A stretch of 64,000 nt of DNA from Sphingomonas adhaesiva (GCF_036946125.1 NZ_JAQIJT010000001.1:1279307-1343306); one strand, 5' to 3'. Positions 7,912 to 17,315 are shown, counted from the stretch's first letter. Numbers and translations are program-made. The notes: generated by a model from the letters alone, not told the origin.

Positions 7912-8556
7912 TCACGCGGCGCGCAGCCGTTCTTTGCGGTACGGCACGCCGTCGAGCAGTGCCTGGCCAGGTGCCTTGGGCGTGCCGTCGCCATTCACAT
8001 ACATGTAGAGTGTCGTGGTGGTCATCCCGAGACGGCGCGCAACATCGGCTGCGATTGCATTGCGGTCGGACATAGCGGCCATTGCCATCGCCAGCGTCGC
8101 CTTGTCCATCTTGCGAGGCCGTCCACCCATCCGCCCCCGCGCGCGTGCCGCCGCAAGGCCGGCCTGTGTGCGCTCGGCGATCAACTCGCGCTCGAACTCG
8201 GCAAAGGCGGCGAAGATGCCAAAGGCCAACCGGCCGTTGGCGGTGGTGGTGTCGATCTGCGCACCAGACCCAGCCAGCACCTTCAAACCGATACCGCGCT
8301 CGCGCAGCGCTTCGGCGGTAATGACCAGATGCCGCAGGTCACGCCCAAGGCGATCGAGTTTCCAAAGGATCAGTGTGTTGCCCGGCTGCAACGCCTTGAG
8401 GCACGCGGTTAGGCCAGGGCGGGCATCATGGCGACCCGAAGCGAGATCTTCATAGATACGAGAAGGGTCGACGCCTGCGGCGAGCAGCGCGTCACGCTGC
8501 GGGTTCAGAGTCTGCGATCCGTCAGCCTTAGGCACCCTTACGTATCCGATGAGCAT
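7912..8556 (-). CDS. Serine resolvase/invertase with catalytic Ser replaced by Pro
   Basis: This 214-residue Tn3-type resolvase-like protein has the full family layout: catalytic domain, the ILWKLDRLGRDLRHL motif with its catalytic arginine region, the long E helix (IFAAFAEFERELIAERTQAG) and a C-terminal HTH (AIAADVARRLGMTTTTLYMY). The N-terminal motif reads YVRVPKADGSQ where active enzymes have YxRVS. The nucleophilic serine (Ser10 in gamma-delta resolvase) is Pro, codon CCT at 8530-8532, one base from a serine codon. The ATG at 8556 has GGAG 5 nt upstream. It lies 23 bp from the IS1182 transposase, convergent. It may still bind DNA, but strand cleavage should be lost. Confidence 0.85.
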   Translation of the reverse strand: MLIGYVRVPKADGSQTLNPQRDALLAAGVDPSRIYEDLASGRHDARPGLTACLKALQPGNTLILWKLDRLGRDLRHLVITAEALRERGIGLKVLAGSGAQIDTTTANGRLAFGIFAAFAEFERELIAERTQAGLAAARARGRMGGRPRKMDKATLAMAMAAMSDRNAIAADVARRLGMTTTTLYMYVNGDGTPKAPGQALLDGVPYRKERLRAA

Positions 8557-8659
8557 CATCACTCCGTCAGAAAAGACACGCGCTACCCTGCAATGTGCCG
8601 GTGGTTTCCGCAACGGGTTTTCCGATGACCAGGGTGTGTCGAGTGGGCAAATTCCTCAA

Positions 8660-8689
8660 CCGCCAGAAAACCGGCCGTTTTTCTGGCGG
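8660..8689. repeat. 30-bp near-perfect palindrome upstream of resolvase
   Basis: The arms CCGCCAGAAAA (8660-8670) and TTTTCTGGCGG (8679-8689) flank a CG-rich centre that is itself nearly symmetric. It lies 104 bp upstream of the resolvase start and about 110 bp beyond the TetR stop. No T-run follows on either strand, so a classical intrinsic terminator is unlikely. A resolvase res subsite, an element end or a regulator site are possible. Confidence 0.6.
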
Positions 8690-8797
8690 TCGCTTACAGA
8701 CAGGGTTAGGCCGTTGTGGCAAATGTTATAGAACAAGCATCAAGCAAGACGGTAAGCGTATGGCCACCTCGCCCTGCCTCCGCATAGATGTTGCTTT

Positions 8798-9517
8798 TCA
8801 GCACTGTTGCTCACGCCCAGTTATTTTTGCTTCGGCTACGAGGGCTTCAAATCCTCGGCTGAAGACGGCTACCATCATGTCGAGGATCGAACGCACGTCG
8901 GATGAACGGCAAAGCCCACCCGACAGATTGTCGATGCGTCCTGTCTGCGCAAGCGACTGGGTCAGCGCCCCCGACAGGAGGTGCATGAACCAGAACAGGT
9001 CTTGATCCGCCGTGTCTGGAGCTACGCGTCGCAGCATGCCGATGAAGCGCAGGACGACCGGATCGAAATGCTCGTCCATCAGGTCGGCGCCGCCAAAGCG
9101 CGAAGCGTTGGTCGCACCGGCGATCGCCGCGAAGTTCGCCCATCCCTCACCATTGTCGAACGAAGTCTCGAAGATCGGGCGTAAGAACACGTCGAGCACA
9201 TCAGTGATGCGATACACGCCGCCGTTACTCGCCTCATAGGCATCCATGACCGCTTCTCGAATGGGGTTTAGCTCTGCCGTCCGACGGGTAAAGACGGCGC
9301 GGAACACACCATCCTTGTCGCCAAAATAATAATGGATCAGCGCGCTGTCGACCTGCGCGGCCGCGGCGATCGCCTTGAGCGTCACCCCGTCGCGTCCGTG
9401 ATGCGCGAACAGGCGCTCCGCGGCGTCGAGGATCGTGCCGGTCGCGGCCTCCCGACGCTCCGCCTGCGGCCGTGCTTTGCGTGGTGCGCGAATGGGTGTC
9501 CTCCTGTCGCAGCACAT
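8798..9517 (-). CDS. TetR family transcriptional regulator
   Basis: This 239-residue TetR protein has a DNA-binding domain at about residues 22-70 (ILDAAERLFAHHGRDGVTLK and LIHYYFGDKDGVF, the latter the classical tail of the HTH). The larger C-terminal ligand domain has the WANFAAIAGATN and FWFMHLLSGAL helices seen in regulators of fatty-acid or acyl-CoA genes. The ATG at 9517 is the last good start before the domain; an AGGAGG follows a few codons later but faces ATT. It is divergent from the acyl-CoA ligase operon, with a 20-bp operator-like palindrome between them, and is probably its repressor. Confidence 0.85.
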   Translation of the reverse strand: MCCDRRTPIRAPRKARPQAERREAATGTILDAAERLFAHHGRDGVTLKAIAAAAQVDSALIHYYFGDKDGVFRAVFTRRTAELNPIREAVMDAYEASNGGVYRITDVLDVFLRPIFETSFDNGEGWANFAAIAGATNASRFGGADLMDEHFDPVVLRFIGMLRRVAPDTADQDLFWFMHLLSGALTQSLAQTGRIDNLSGGLCRSSDVRSILDMMVAVFSRGFEALVAEAKITGREQQC

Positions 9518-9553
9518 GTTTGCCGCAGCTCGTCCCAAGGCAAGCCTATATTC

Positions 9554-9573
9554 TTTACTCACCGATGAATAAA
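9554..9573. promoter_or_regulatory. Operator-like palindrome between TetR gene and acyl-CoA ligase operon
   Basis: TTTACTCA (9554-9561), a 4-bp centre CCGA, then TGAATAAA (9566-9573): the arms match at 7 of 8 positions. Size and position (36 bp before the TetR start, 87 bp before the ligase GTG) fit a TetR operator that controls both divergent transcripts. It also argues against an ATG at 9565 as ligase start, since that codon would lie inside the site. Confidence 0.55.
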
Positions 9574-9660
9574 GTAATTGACGCTGCCGTCGGCCTCCGT
9601 CATCACGGCGCTCGTCAGGGCACCGCGAGCACAGACACGCGGGCAGGGAAGGGAAAAGCG

Positions 9661-11256
9661 GTGGCGCTGCGATTTGCGGAACGGACGGTCGAGGCATATC
9701 GCTTTCCGCTGCTGGTCCGGCACCTGCTCCACAGCGCGTTGGCGACAGGATCGCGGGCGGAGCTGGTCGGCTCCGATGGCAGCCGCCGCGACTATCCCGC
9801 CTTTGCCGACCGGGTAGGGCGTCTGGCACAGATGTTGTGCGATCTGGGTGTCGGCGAGGGCGACGTCGTCGCGGTCATGGACTGGGACAGTCACCGCTAT
9901 CTGGAGACGTATTTCGCGGTGCCGATGATGGGCGCCGTGTTGCAGACGGTGAACGTCCGCCTGTCGCCTGCGCAGATCGCGTTCACGCTGAACCAGACGG
10001 GCGCGCGCACGCTGCTGCTCCATGCCGATTTCGAGACGCTGTACGCCTCGTTCGCGGGCGACGTCCCATGCATCGGGCGCATCGTCGCCATGCACGACGG
10101 CGTGCAGGGTGACCTCAGCGCGCCGTTCATGGCGGGCGAGTACGAGGCGCTGCTCGCCGCGACGGGCCATGGCTTTGCGTTCCGCGATTTCGACGAGGAT
10201 GCGCTTGCCACCACCTTCCACACCACCGGGACGACGGGCGATCCCAAAGCGGTCACGTTCAGCCACCGCCAGCTGGTGCTGCACACGCTGACGGCGATGG
10301 CCGCGCTCGGCACGCGGCCCGATGCCCAGTCGTTCCGCGACACCGACGTTTACATGCCGATCACGCCGATGTTCCACGTCCACGCCTGGGGCCTACCTTA
10401 TGTGGCGACGCTGATGGGGGTGAAACAGGTCTATCCGGGCCGCTACATCGCCGACCGGTTGGTCGAAACCAAGGAGCGCGAGGGCGTCACCTTCTCGCAT
10501 GGCGTGCCGACAATCATCCAGATGATGGTCGACGCGATCGGCACGCGGCGGCTGTCGGGGCCGTGGAAGATGGTGGTGGGTGGCTCGCTGTTGCCGCTGG
10601 CGCTGCACGAAGCGGCGGCCCGCGCCGGCATCTCGACGTTCGCCGGCTACGGCATGTCGGAGACGGGTCCGATCCTGACGCTGGCGCGTGACGACGGATC
10701 GGCGCCGGACGTGTGCTGCCACGCAGGCCGGCCGGTCCCGCTGGTCCAGCTGCGCCTGGACGAGGGCGAGGTGACGGTACGGTCGCCGTGGCTTACGCAT
10801 GGATATGTCGGCAACGCCGATGCGTCGGCGGACCTATGGCGCGATGGCTGGCTGCACACGCAGGACGTCGGCACGATCGAGCCTAACGGCGACCTGGTGA
10901 TCCGCGACCGGATCAAGGACGTCATCAAGTCGGGGGGCGAGTGGGTGTCCTCGGCCGAGATGGAGGATCTGACGCTGCGCCATCCGGCGGTGGCGGCGGC
11001 CTGCTACGTCGGCGTCGCCGACCCGTTCTGGGGCGAGCGGCCGGTCGCGTTCGTCGTGCCGCGGGGGCCCATGCCGACGCTTGCCGAGATCCACGATCAC
11101 CTGTCGGCGTTCGTGCACAGCGGCCGGATCAGCCGCTACGCGCTGCCCGACCGGCTGATCGCGATCGACACGCTGCCGCGCACCAGTGTCGGCAAGATCG
11201 ACAAGAAAGCGCTGCGCGCGACTCTCGCCGGATCGACGGCGGGAGTAGCAGCATGA
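9661..11256 (+). CDS. Fatty-acid/carboxylate CoA ligase (AMP-binding)
   Basis: This enzyme would activate a carboxylic acid to its acyl-CoA with ATP. The 531-residue product has the ANL-superfamily motifs: a P-loop-like TTFHTTGTTGDPKAV (about residues 190-204), the YGMSETGP motif (about 330), then RIKDVIKSGGEWVSS and the C-terminal catalytic Lys context SVGKIDKKAL. The N-terminal MDWDSHRYLETYFAVPMMG segment is typical of the medium/long-chain ligase branch (AlkK-like). I placed the start at GTG 9661 because AAGGGA precedes it and similarity starts there; an ATG at 9565 is the alternative. Its stop overlaps the GH3 gene by ATGA. Confidence 0.88.
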   Translation: MALRFAERTVEAYRFPLLVRHLLHSALATGSRAELVGSDGSRRDYPAFADRVGRLAQMLCDLGVGEGDVVAVMDWDSHRYLETYFAVPMMGAVLQTVNVRLSPAQIAFTLNQTGARTLLLHADFETLYASFAGDVPCIGRIVAMHDGVQGDLSAPFMAGEYEALLAATGHGFAFRDFDEDALATTFHTTGTTGDPKAVTFSHRQLVLHTLTAMAALGTRPDAQSFRDTDVYMPITPMFHVHAWGLPYVATLMGVKQVYPGRYIADRLVETKEREGVTFSHGVPTIIQMMVDAIGTRRLSGPWKMVVGGSLLPLALHEAAARAGISTFAGYGMSETGPILTLARDDGSAPDVCCHAGRPVPLVQLRLDEGEVTVRSPWLTHGYVGNADASADLWRDGWLHTQDVGTIEPNGDLVIRDRIKDVIKSGGEWVSSAEMEDLTLRHPAVAAACYVGVADPFWGERPVAFVVPRGPMPTLAEIHDHLSAFVHSGRISRYALPDRLIAIDTLPRTSVGKIDKKALRATLAGSTAGVAA

Positions 11257-13433
11257 CCATGCGGATCATAGGGATGCTGCTCGCCGCAGCGAGCACGCTG
11301 TCGATCACGTCACCGACCCTCGCGCAATCGGCACCGCTCACCGGGCACGATGCGGAGAAGCGGGCCGCGGCGGCAGAGGCGGCGATGACCGACGACGAGC
11401 GGTTCGGCCTGCTGATCGGCATCATGCCCATCCCCATCCCCGGCCTCCCCGTGGACATTCCGGCAGGCGTGCCGGTGACCGCGGGGTATGTGCGCGGGGT
11501 GCCGAGACTGGGCGTGCCCGACCTGCTGGAGACCGACGGGCCGCTGGGCGTCACCAACCCCGTGCAGATGAGGAAGGACGACACCGCCACTGCGATGCCG
11601 TCCGCGCTGGCGCTCGCCGCGGGGTTCGACCGGGCGCTTGCCGAGCGGGTCGGCTCCGTGATGGGGGCGGAGGCGCGCGCCAAGGGATTCAATGTGTTGC
11701 TCGCCGGAGGCGTCAACCTGACGCGCGATCCGCGCGGCGGGCGTAATTTTGAATATCTGGGCGAGGACCCGCTGCTCGCGGGCACGCTCGGCGGTCGGGT
11801 GATCCGCGGCATCCAGTCGCAGCGGGTCGTATCGACGATCAAGCATTTCGCGATCAACGATCAGGAGACGCAGCGCCACACCGCAAATGCGGTGATCTCT
11901 GAACCCGCGCTACGCGAAAGCGACCTGCTTGCTTTCGAGATCGGGATCGAGACGGGGCGTCCTGCTTCGGTCATGTGTGCCTACAACGTCGTGAACGGCG
12001 CGCCGGCGTGCGGCAGCGACATGCTGCTCAACAGGGTGCTGAAGCGCGACTGGCGCTTCCCGGGCTGGGTGATGTCCGACTGGGGATCGACCGGGTCGGA
12101 GGATGATCTGACCGCCGGACTCGACCATCAATCGGGGTCGCAGCAGGACCGGCAGCGTTGGTTCGACGGGCCCCTGCGTCGCGCGGTCGCCGACGGGCGG
12201 ATTCCCCGGGCGCGGGTCGGCGACGCGGTGCGCCGTATCCTGCGTGGCGTGTTCGCGGTCGGTGCGGATCAGGCCGATCGGCCGCCGGTCGATACCGCGG
12301 CAAACGCATCGGTCGCGCTGGACGCGGCGCGGGGCGGTATCGTGCTGTTGAAGAACGACGGCATCCTGCCGCTGGCGGTGAATGCCAAGCACATCCTTGT
12401 CATCGGCGGCTTCGCCTCGCAGGGTGTGCTGTCGGGCGGCGGATCGAGCCAGGTCACGCCCTCCGGCAGCGCACCCTTCGTCATCCCCGGCGGCGGCACC
12501 GGCATTCCGGCTATCCTGCAGCGGCAGGTCTATTTCCCGTCGTCGCCGGTGAAGGCGCTGCAGGCTGCCCTGCCCCAAGCCAGGATCGAGTTCGCGTCCG
12601 GCTACTCGCCCGAGAATGCCGCCGCAGCAGCAGCGCATGCTGATCTCGTCATCATGTTCGCGACCAAGTGGGAAGGGGAAGGCAGCGATTCGCCGTCGCT
12701 CGCCTTGCCGCAGGGGCAGGACGCGCTGATCGCCGCGGTTGCCGCCGCCAACCGCAACGCGGTCGTCGTGCTGGAGACGGGCAACCCCGTCTCGATGCCG
12801 TGGCTCGGCGCGGTGCGCGGCGTTGTCCAGGCCTGGTATCCGGGTCAGGAGGGTGGCCGGGCGATCGCCGAGGTGCTGACCGGCGCGGTCAATCCGTCGG
12901 GCCGGCTGCCGATGACCTTCCCAGCGACGCTGGCGCATTATCCGCGTCCGACGCTGCCGGGTCTGGCGCTACCCGAGCGCAGCGCGGTCGACATTTCCTA
13001 TCCTGAAGGCGCGGCGGTCGGGTACCGCGATCCCGTCTATGGCGACAGCGACGCGCTGTTCCCGTTCGGCTTCGGGCTCAGCTACACGCGGTTCGATCAC
13101 GGTATGCTTCGAGTGACGGGCGGTCGCGCGCCAAGGGTACGCTTCACCGTCACCAACACTGGCGACCGTACGGGCGCAGACGTGCCGCAGCTCTACCTCG
13201 TCGCGCGCGGGGGCAAGCCGCTCAAGCGTCTGCTCGGCTTCGATCGCATCGTGCTGAAGCCGGGCGAGGTCCGGACTGTCGTCATGACCGTCGACCCGCG
13301 GCTGCTAGCTGATTTCAACAGCGGCGGCTGGGACGTGCCCGCCGGCACCTACGCGCTCGCGCTCGGCCGGTCGGCGACCGACCTCGATCCACCGGTCACG
13401 GTCACTCTGCCTGGGCGGCAACTGGCGCCCTGA
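11253..13433 (+). CDS. Glycoside hydrolase family 3 beta-glucosidase, exported
   Basis: This 726-residue GH3 enzyme hydrolyses a terminal beta-linked sugar. A signal peptide (cleavage after about residue 25, TLAQSA) sends it to the periplasm. Visible family features are the N-terminal TIM-barrel with KHFAINDQE (about residues 200-208), the nucleophile Asp276 in VMSDWG, the alpha/beta sandwich domain and a C-terminal fibronectin-III-like domain (RFTVTNTGDRTGADVPQLYL). The ATG overlaps the ligase stop by ATGA with GGGAG upstream. Lying between a CoA ligase and a TonB receptor, it probably removes the sugar from an imported glycoside whose aglycone acid is then activated. Confidence 0.92.
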   Translation: MTMRIIGMLLAAASTLSITSPTLAQSAPLTGHDAEKRAAAAEAAMTDDERFGLLIGIMPIPIPGLPVDIPAGVPVTAGYVRGVPRLGVPDLLETDGPLGVTNPVQMRKDDTATAMPSALALAAGFDRALAERVGSVMGAEARAKGFNVLLAGGVNLTRDPRGGRNFEYLGEDPLLAGTLGGRVIRGIQSQRVVSTIKHFAINDQETQRHTANAVISEPALRESDLLAFEIGIETGRPASVMCAYNVVNGAPACGSDMLLNRVLKRDWRFPGWVMSDWGSTGSEDDLTAGLDHQSGSQQDRQRWFDGPLRRAVADGRIPRARVGDAVRRILRGVFAVGADQADRPPVDTAANASVALDAARGGIVLLKNDGILPLAVNAKHILVIGGFASQGVLSGGGSSQVTPSGSAPFVIPGGGTGIPAILQRQVYFPSSPVKALQAALPQARIEFASGYSPENAAAAAAHADLVIMFATKWEGEGSDSPSLALPQGQDALIAAVAAANRNAVVVLETGNPVSMPWLGAVRGVVQAWYPGQEGGRAIAEVLTGAVNPSGRLPMTFPATLAHYPRPTLPGLALPERSAVDISYPEGAAVGYRDPVYGDSDALFPFGFGLSYTRFDHGMLRVTGGRAPRVRFTVTNTGDRTGADVPQLYLVARGGKPLKRLLGFDRIVLKPGEVRTVVMTVDPRLLADFNSGGWDVPAGTYALALGRSATDLDPPVTVTLPGRQLAP

Positions 13434-13490
13434 TCGCCCCCGGCGATCCACGACACCGACAACGATACAAGAAGGGGAGGTTTTTCTCAC

Positions 13491-15836
13491 ATGATCCGCA
13501 GCCACCGGCACTTCGTGGGCGTCAGCACGCTCTCGCTCCTCCTGGCGACGCCCGCGATGGCCGCGCCGCAGACGGCCACTCCCGTCCCCGCCACACCCGC
13601 CGAGCAGGCGACCGATCCCCAGCCGGCAGGTACCGAGGCGGGCGGCGACATCGTGGTCACCGCGCAGCGCCGCGCCGAGAGCCTGCGGACCGTGCCGATT
13701 GCGATCAGCGTCGTATCGGGCGACGCGCTGGTCAACAGCAAGGCGACGCAGCTGTCGGACATCCAGCAGTTCGCCCCCAGCGTCCAGTTCACGACCACCG
13801 TCCAGAACCCGACCTATTCGATCCGCGGTGTCGGCACCGTCGCCTACGATTACGGCGTCGAGCAGTCGGTCGGCTTCGCGCTCGACGACGTCAACATCAC
13901 GCTACCGCGCCTCAACCCGATCAACATCCTCGCCGATGTCGAGCGGGTGGAGGTGCTGCGCGGGCCGCAGGGCACGCTGTTCGGCAAGAATACCACCGCC
14001 GGCCTGATCTCGATCACCACCCGCAAGCCGCAGCTGGGCGAGTATTCTAACGAAGGCCATGTCCAGGTCGGCAGCCGCGGCCAGGTCGAGGTTTACGACG
14101 TCATCAACGTGCCGGTGTCAAACACGGTGGCGGTCCGCGTGCGCGCCGGCTACCAGACGCAGGACGATCCGTCGCGCAACTTCAGCTACGGCCGGCTCGC
14201 CGACACGCGCAACTGGATGGCCAACGGCAAGCTGCTGTGGGAGCCGACCGAGCGGCTGAGCCTCTATGCGATCGCCGACTATCAGGACAGCTTCTACAAT
14301 TCGAACGGCCAGTCCGTCCTGAAGTACGGTACCGGCGGTAACGCACCGGCGACGGGCTACATCCGCAACTCGCTGACCAGCTTCGGCATCACGCCAGGGC
14401 CAGAGAACCGCGACGTCGCGCTCGACGGCGACAACTTCACGCACGCCCGCACGCATGGCGAGCAGCTGACGGTTAGCTACGACCTCGGCTTTGCCAACCT
14501 GACTTCAGTCACTGCCTATCGGGCCGAGAAGTGGGACGGTGCATCCGACGCGGACAATTCGGCACGGTCGGTTTTGAACTTCAACGTCGCCCATATCGAC
14601 GCGCACCAGTTCTCGCAGGAGCTGCGCCTGGCCTCAGCGCCCGGCGGCACGATCGACTATGTCGCGGGTCTCTTCTATTATGACCGGCAGGTCCAATCGA
14701 CGCAGGATCAGTCGGGCACTTTCGGCTACCTGCCCGATACGTCGACGATCCGCGTCGCCTCGCTCGGCGGCTTGGCGGTATTCGGCACTGGCAACAAGAG
14801 CTATGCCGGCTTCGCGCAAGGGACGCTGCACGCAACCGAACGGCTGCGCTTCGTTCTCGGCGGACGCTACACCCACGACGACGTTTCCTCCTCCTTTAAC
14901 GTCGATCCGCTCGCGAACGTTTGCGGGCTCGTCTATGTCACTTCGGGCGGACGGACCTGCACAGCGACGGCGCTGCCGACGGCGTCGATCGACCGATCCA
15001 ACGGACATGGCGACTGGACGGGTCGCGCTGGCGTCGAACTGGATGTTGCGCCAACGGTGATGGCCTATTTCACCGCATCCCGCGGATACAAGGCGACGGC
15101 GCTGACAAACACCAACGGCTTCCTCTTCGTCGCCAGGCCGGAGACGGTAAAGGCATTCGAGTTGGGACTGAAAGGCGATTATTTCGACCGACTGCTCAGT
15201 CTCAATCTCGCGCTCTACTCGAACGACTTCAACGACTTTCAGACGCAGGTTTACGACGCCACGTTGGGTGCCACGGGTGGTTTCCGCGTCGGCAATGCGG
15301 GCGGGCTGCTGGCGAAGGGCGTCGAGGCGGAGGCGACCCTGCGGCCCTATCGCGGCCTGACCTTCGGAGGCGGCGTGACCTACAGCCATGCACGGTACCA
15401 GTCCTACTTCCCGCCCTGCTATCCCGTTCAGACCGCGGCGACGGGATGCAACCTGCCCGGACCAACGTTCGATGCCTCGGGCATGCCGCTGGTCAACGCC
15501 CCCGACTGGACGGCCGTCGCGAACGGCGCCTACACCGCGACACTGGGCCGTGACCTGAAGGTCTATCTGAACGGCGATTTCTCCTATCGGTCGAGCGTGC
15601 TCTTTGGCGTCGGTGATCCGAACACGCGCCAGGGCGGCTATTCTCTCGTCAATGCCAGCATCGGCCTGGGCGACGTGGCCGATCACGCACGGGTCAGCTT
15701 CTGGGTGCGCAACCTCTTTGACCAGCGCTACCGATCGCGCATTGGGCAGACGGTGTTCGATCGTGGCGGTTATGTGCAGGTCATTCCGGACGCGGCCTAT
15801 CGCCGGATCGGCGCCTCGCTCGACTGGCGGTTCTGA
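13491..15836 (+). CDS. TonB-dependent outer membrane receptor
   Basis: This 781-residue receptor has a signal peptide (ends near residue 25, AMAAPQ), a Pro/Ala-rich linker, the TonB box-like GDIVVTAQRRAESL (about residues 52-65) and the plug domain with RVEVLRGPQGTLFGKN (about 152-167). A 22-strand barrel follows, ending in an aromatic C-terminus (LDWRF). A good ribosome binding site (AAGGGGAGG) precedes the ATG. It is located between GH3 and SGNH hydrolase genes, as in a substrate-uptake locus. It probably imports the glycoside or ester processed by its neighbours rather than a siderophore; the ligand is unknown. Confidence 0.93.
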   Translation: MIRSHRHFVGVSTLSLLLATPAMAAPQTATPVPATPAEQATDPQPAGTEAGGDIVVTAQRRAESLRTVPIAISVVSGDALVNSKATQLSDIQQFAPSVQFTTTVQNPTYSIRGVGTVAYDYGVEQSVGFALDDVNITLPRLNPINILADVERVEVLRGPQGTLFGKNTTAGLISITTRKPQLGEYSNEGHVQVGSRGQVEVYDVINVPVSNTVAVRVRAGYQTQDDPSRNFSYGRLADTRNWMANGKLLWEPTERLSLYAIADYQDSFYNSNGQSVLKYGTGGNAPATGYIRNSLTSFGITPGPENRDVALDGDNFTHARTHGEQLTVSYDLGFANLTSVTAYRAEKWDGASDADNSARSVLNFNVAHIDAHQFSQELRLASAPGGTIDYVAGLFYYDRQVQSTQDQSGTFGYLPDTSTIRVASLGGLAVFGTGNKSYAGFAQGTLHATERLRFVLGGRYTHDDVSSSFNVDPLANVCGLVYVTSGGRTCTATALPTASIDRSNGHGDWTGRAGVELDVAPTVMAYFTASRGYKATALTNTNGFLFVARPETVKAFELGLKGDYFDRLLSLNLALYSNDFNDFQTQVYDATLGATGGFRVGNAGGLLAKGVEAEATLRPYRGLTFGGGVTYSHARYQSYFPPCYPVQTAATGCNLPGPTFDASGMPLVNAPDWTAVANGAYTATLGRDLKVYLNGDFSYRSSVLFGVGDPNTRQGGYSLVNASIGLGDVADHARVSFWVRNLFDQRYRSRIGQTVFDRGGYVQVIPDAAYRRIGASLDWRF

Positions 15837-16666
15837 TGATCGTCGCGGCCCTCCTTCTCGCCGCCTCCGCGGTTCAGGCCGTGGCACCGGCCGGTCCGTG
15901 CCCGCCGGCCGCCCCCGACCCGGCCGCGGCAGCACTTGCCGCGGCGCTGGTCGAGCCGGGCCGCGACGTGCGTACGCTGATCCCGACCGCGGAACAGCTC
16001 GCGGCGCGGCGCCAGGCGGGCATCGAGGCCAAGCTGCGCGACTGGCCACAACTGTGTCGCTATGCCGCGGCGAACCATCAGGTTGCCCACTCGCCCGAGA
16101 TCGTCCTGCTGGGTGACTCGCTGACCGACTTCTGGCAGCTGGCCAATCCGGCTTTGTTCGGCGAACGGATCGTCGACCGCGGGATCAGCGGACAGACGAC
16201 CAGCCAGATGCTGGTGCGCTTTTACCCCGATGTCGTCCAGCTGAAGCCGCGCGCGGTGCAGATTGTCGCCGGCGTCAATGACATCGCCGGCAACACCGGG
16301 CCGGTCGAGTTCGAGACGATCCAGAACAACATTCGCGCGATGGTGGCGCTGGCCCGGGCGAACGGCCTTGAGGTGATCCTCGGCACGTCGCCGCACATCA
16401 CCGCTTTCTGGTGGCAACCGGCTGCGCGGCCCGCCGCGGACGTCGCTCGGCTGAATGCCTGGATCACCGGATATGCGCGGCAGGAGGGATTGGTCCTTGC
16501 CGATTACGGCGCCGCCCTTGCCGGACCGGACCGGCATGTCGATCCCAAGTTGAGCAACGACGGTGTGCATCCGAACCGCCTTGGCTACACCCGCATGCAG
16601 GCGGTGCTGGAGCGTGTCATCGCCAAACTCCCGGCGTCACGCGGCTCGGCGCGAAAGGCTCCCTGA
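15836..16666 (+). CDS. SGNH/GDSL-type esterase, exported
   Basis: The 276-residue protein begins with an Ala-rich signal peptide (to about residue 17). It has the four SGNH blocks: GDSLTDFW with catalytic Ser (about residues 92-99), the Gly block (RGISGQTT), GVNDI (Asn) and DGVHPNRLGY with the catalytic Asp-His pair. Members hydrolyse carbohydrate or lipid esters. The ATG shares one base with the TonB receptor stop (TGATG). It is the last gene of the operon starting with the acyl-CoA ligase and likely removes acyl groups from the imported substrate. Confidence 0.88.
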   Translation: MIVAALLLAASAVQAVAPAGPCPPAAPDPAAAALAAALVEPGRDVRTLIPTAEQLAARRQAGIEAKLRDWPQLCRYAAANHQVAHSPEIVLLGDSLTDFWQLANPALFGERIVDRGISGQTTSQMLVRFYPDVVQLKPRAVQIVAGVNDIAGNTGPVEFETIQNNIRAMVALARANGLEVILGTSPHITAFWWQPAARPAADVARLNAWITGYARQEGLVLADYGAALAGPDRHVDPKLSNDGVHPNRLGYTRMQAVLERVIAKLPASRGSARKAP

Positions 16667-16823
16667 CGTAGGCGCCAGTTCTTCCGGGTTGCGCCACCTG
16701 CACGATGCACCCTCCGGCGACCGAAGCCTTCGACAAAGCCAGAGCGGTCCACGCCAGCAACCACCGGACGACAAGTGAGTGTCGCGGCGATGGATCTAGC
16801 TGTCGTGCCAACGGGCAGCCGGC

Positions 16824-17315
16824 CTACGCGTAGGAGGAAACCTCGATTAGGCTGCCGTCGGGATCGCGGACGTAGACGGAGCGGATCGGCCCGCGCGCGC
16901 CCTTTTTGATGATGGGGCCCTGCTCGATCGCGATCCCCAGTGCCCGGAAATGGTCCGCCACCGCATGGGGCGGCGTATCGGTGAGAAAACAGAGGTCTAC
17001 ACTGCCCGCGGCCGGCGTGCGGGCGGTGAACCAGGCTTGCTGCGATGCCGATATAGGGCGCAGGTTGATCTTGTTGTTGCCGAACGTCATGCTCGTCCTC
17101 GTCGAGCCGTCGTCCGCCCTGCTGTCCTCGCGCTCCATGCCGAGCACCCGGGCGTACCACGCCGCCGATGCCTCCACGTCGCGCACGTTGAACACGATGT
17201 GATCGAACGCCTTCACCTTCATCGCCTGTCCTCTCCTGCCGGTCCACCGGCCGAGTGCGGCTGTCGGGACGACCGTCAACAGTGCCGCAACGACCCGGCG
17301 TTTCGAGATCTGCAT
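16824..17315 (-). CDS. VOC (glyoxalase/bleomycin resistance) family protein
   Basis: This is a small vicinal-oxygen-chelate protein with the beta-alpha-beta-beta-beta repeat: FDHIVFNVRDVEASAAWYARV (its His is a likely metal ligand) in the first half and VDLCFLTD through VYVRDPDGSLIEVSSYA (Glu ligand) in the second. From the ATG at 17315 (AGGGGA upstream) it has a hydrophobic leader and could be exported. A second start at 17222 (AGGAGAGG upstream) would give a cytoplasmic 132-residue protein. It is the last gene of a minus-strand set with SnoaL, SDR and deacetylase genes. Reaction unknown. Confidence 0.75.
   Translation of the reverse strand: MQISKRRVVAALLTVVPTAALGRWTGRRGQAMKVKAFDHIVFNVRDVEASAAWYARVLGMEREDSRADDGSTRTSMTFGNNKINLRPISASQQAWFTARTPAAGSVDLCFLTDTPPHAVADHFRALGIAIEQGPIIKKGARGPIRSVYVRDPDGSLIEVSSYA

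Noticed and set aside
6347..7915. A 522-codon open frame on the minus strand over the IS1182 transposase
   Set aside because: It is antisense to an intact transposase with clear DDE motifs, has no domain and arises from GC-rich codon bias.
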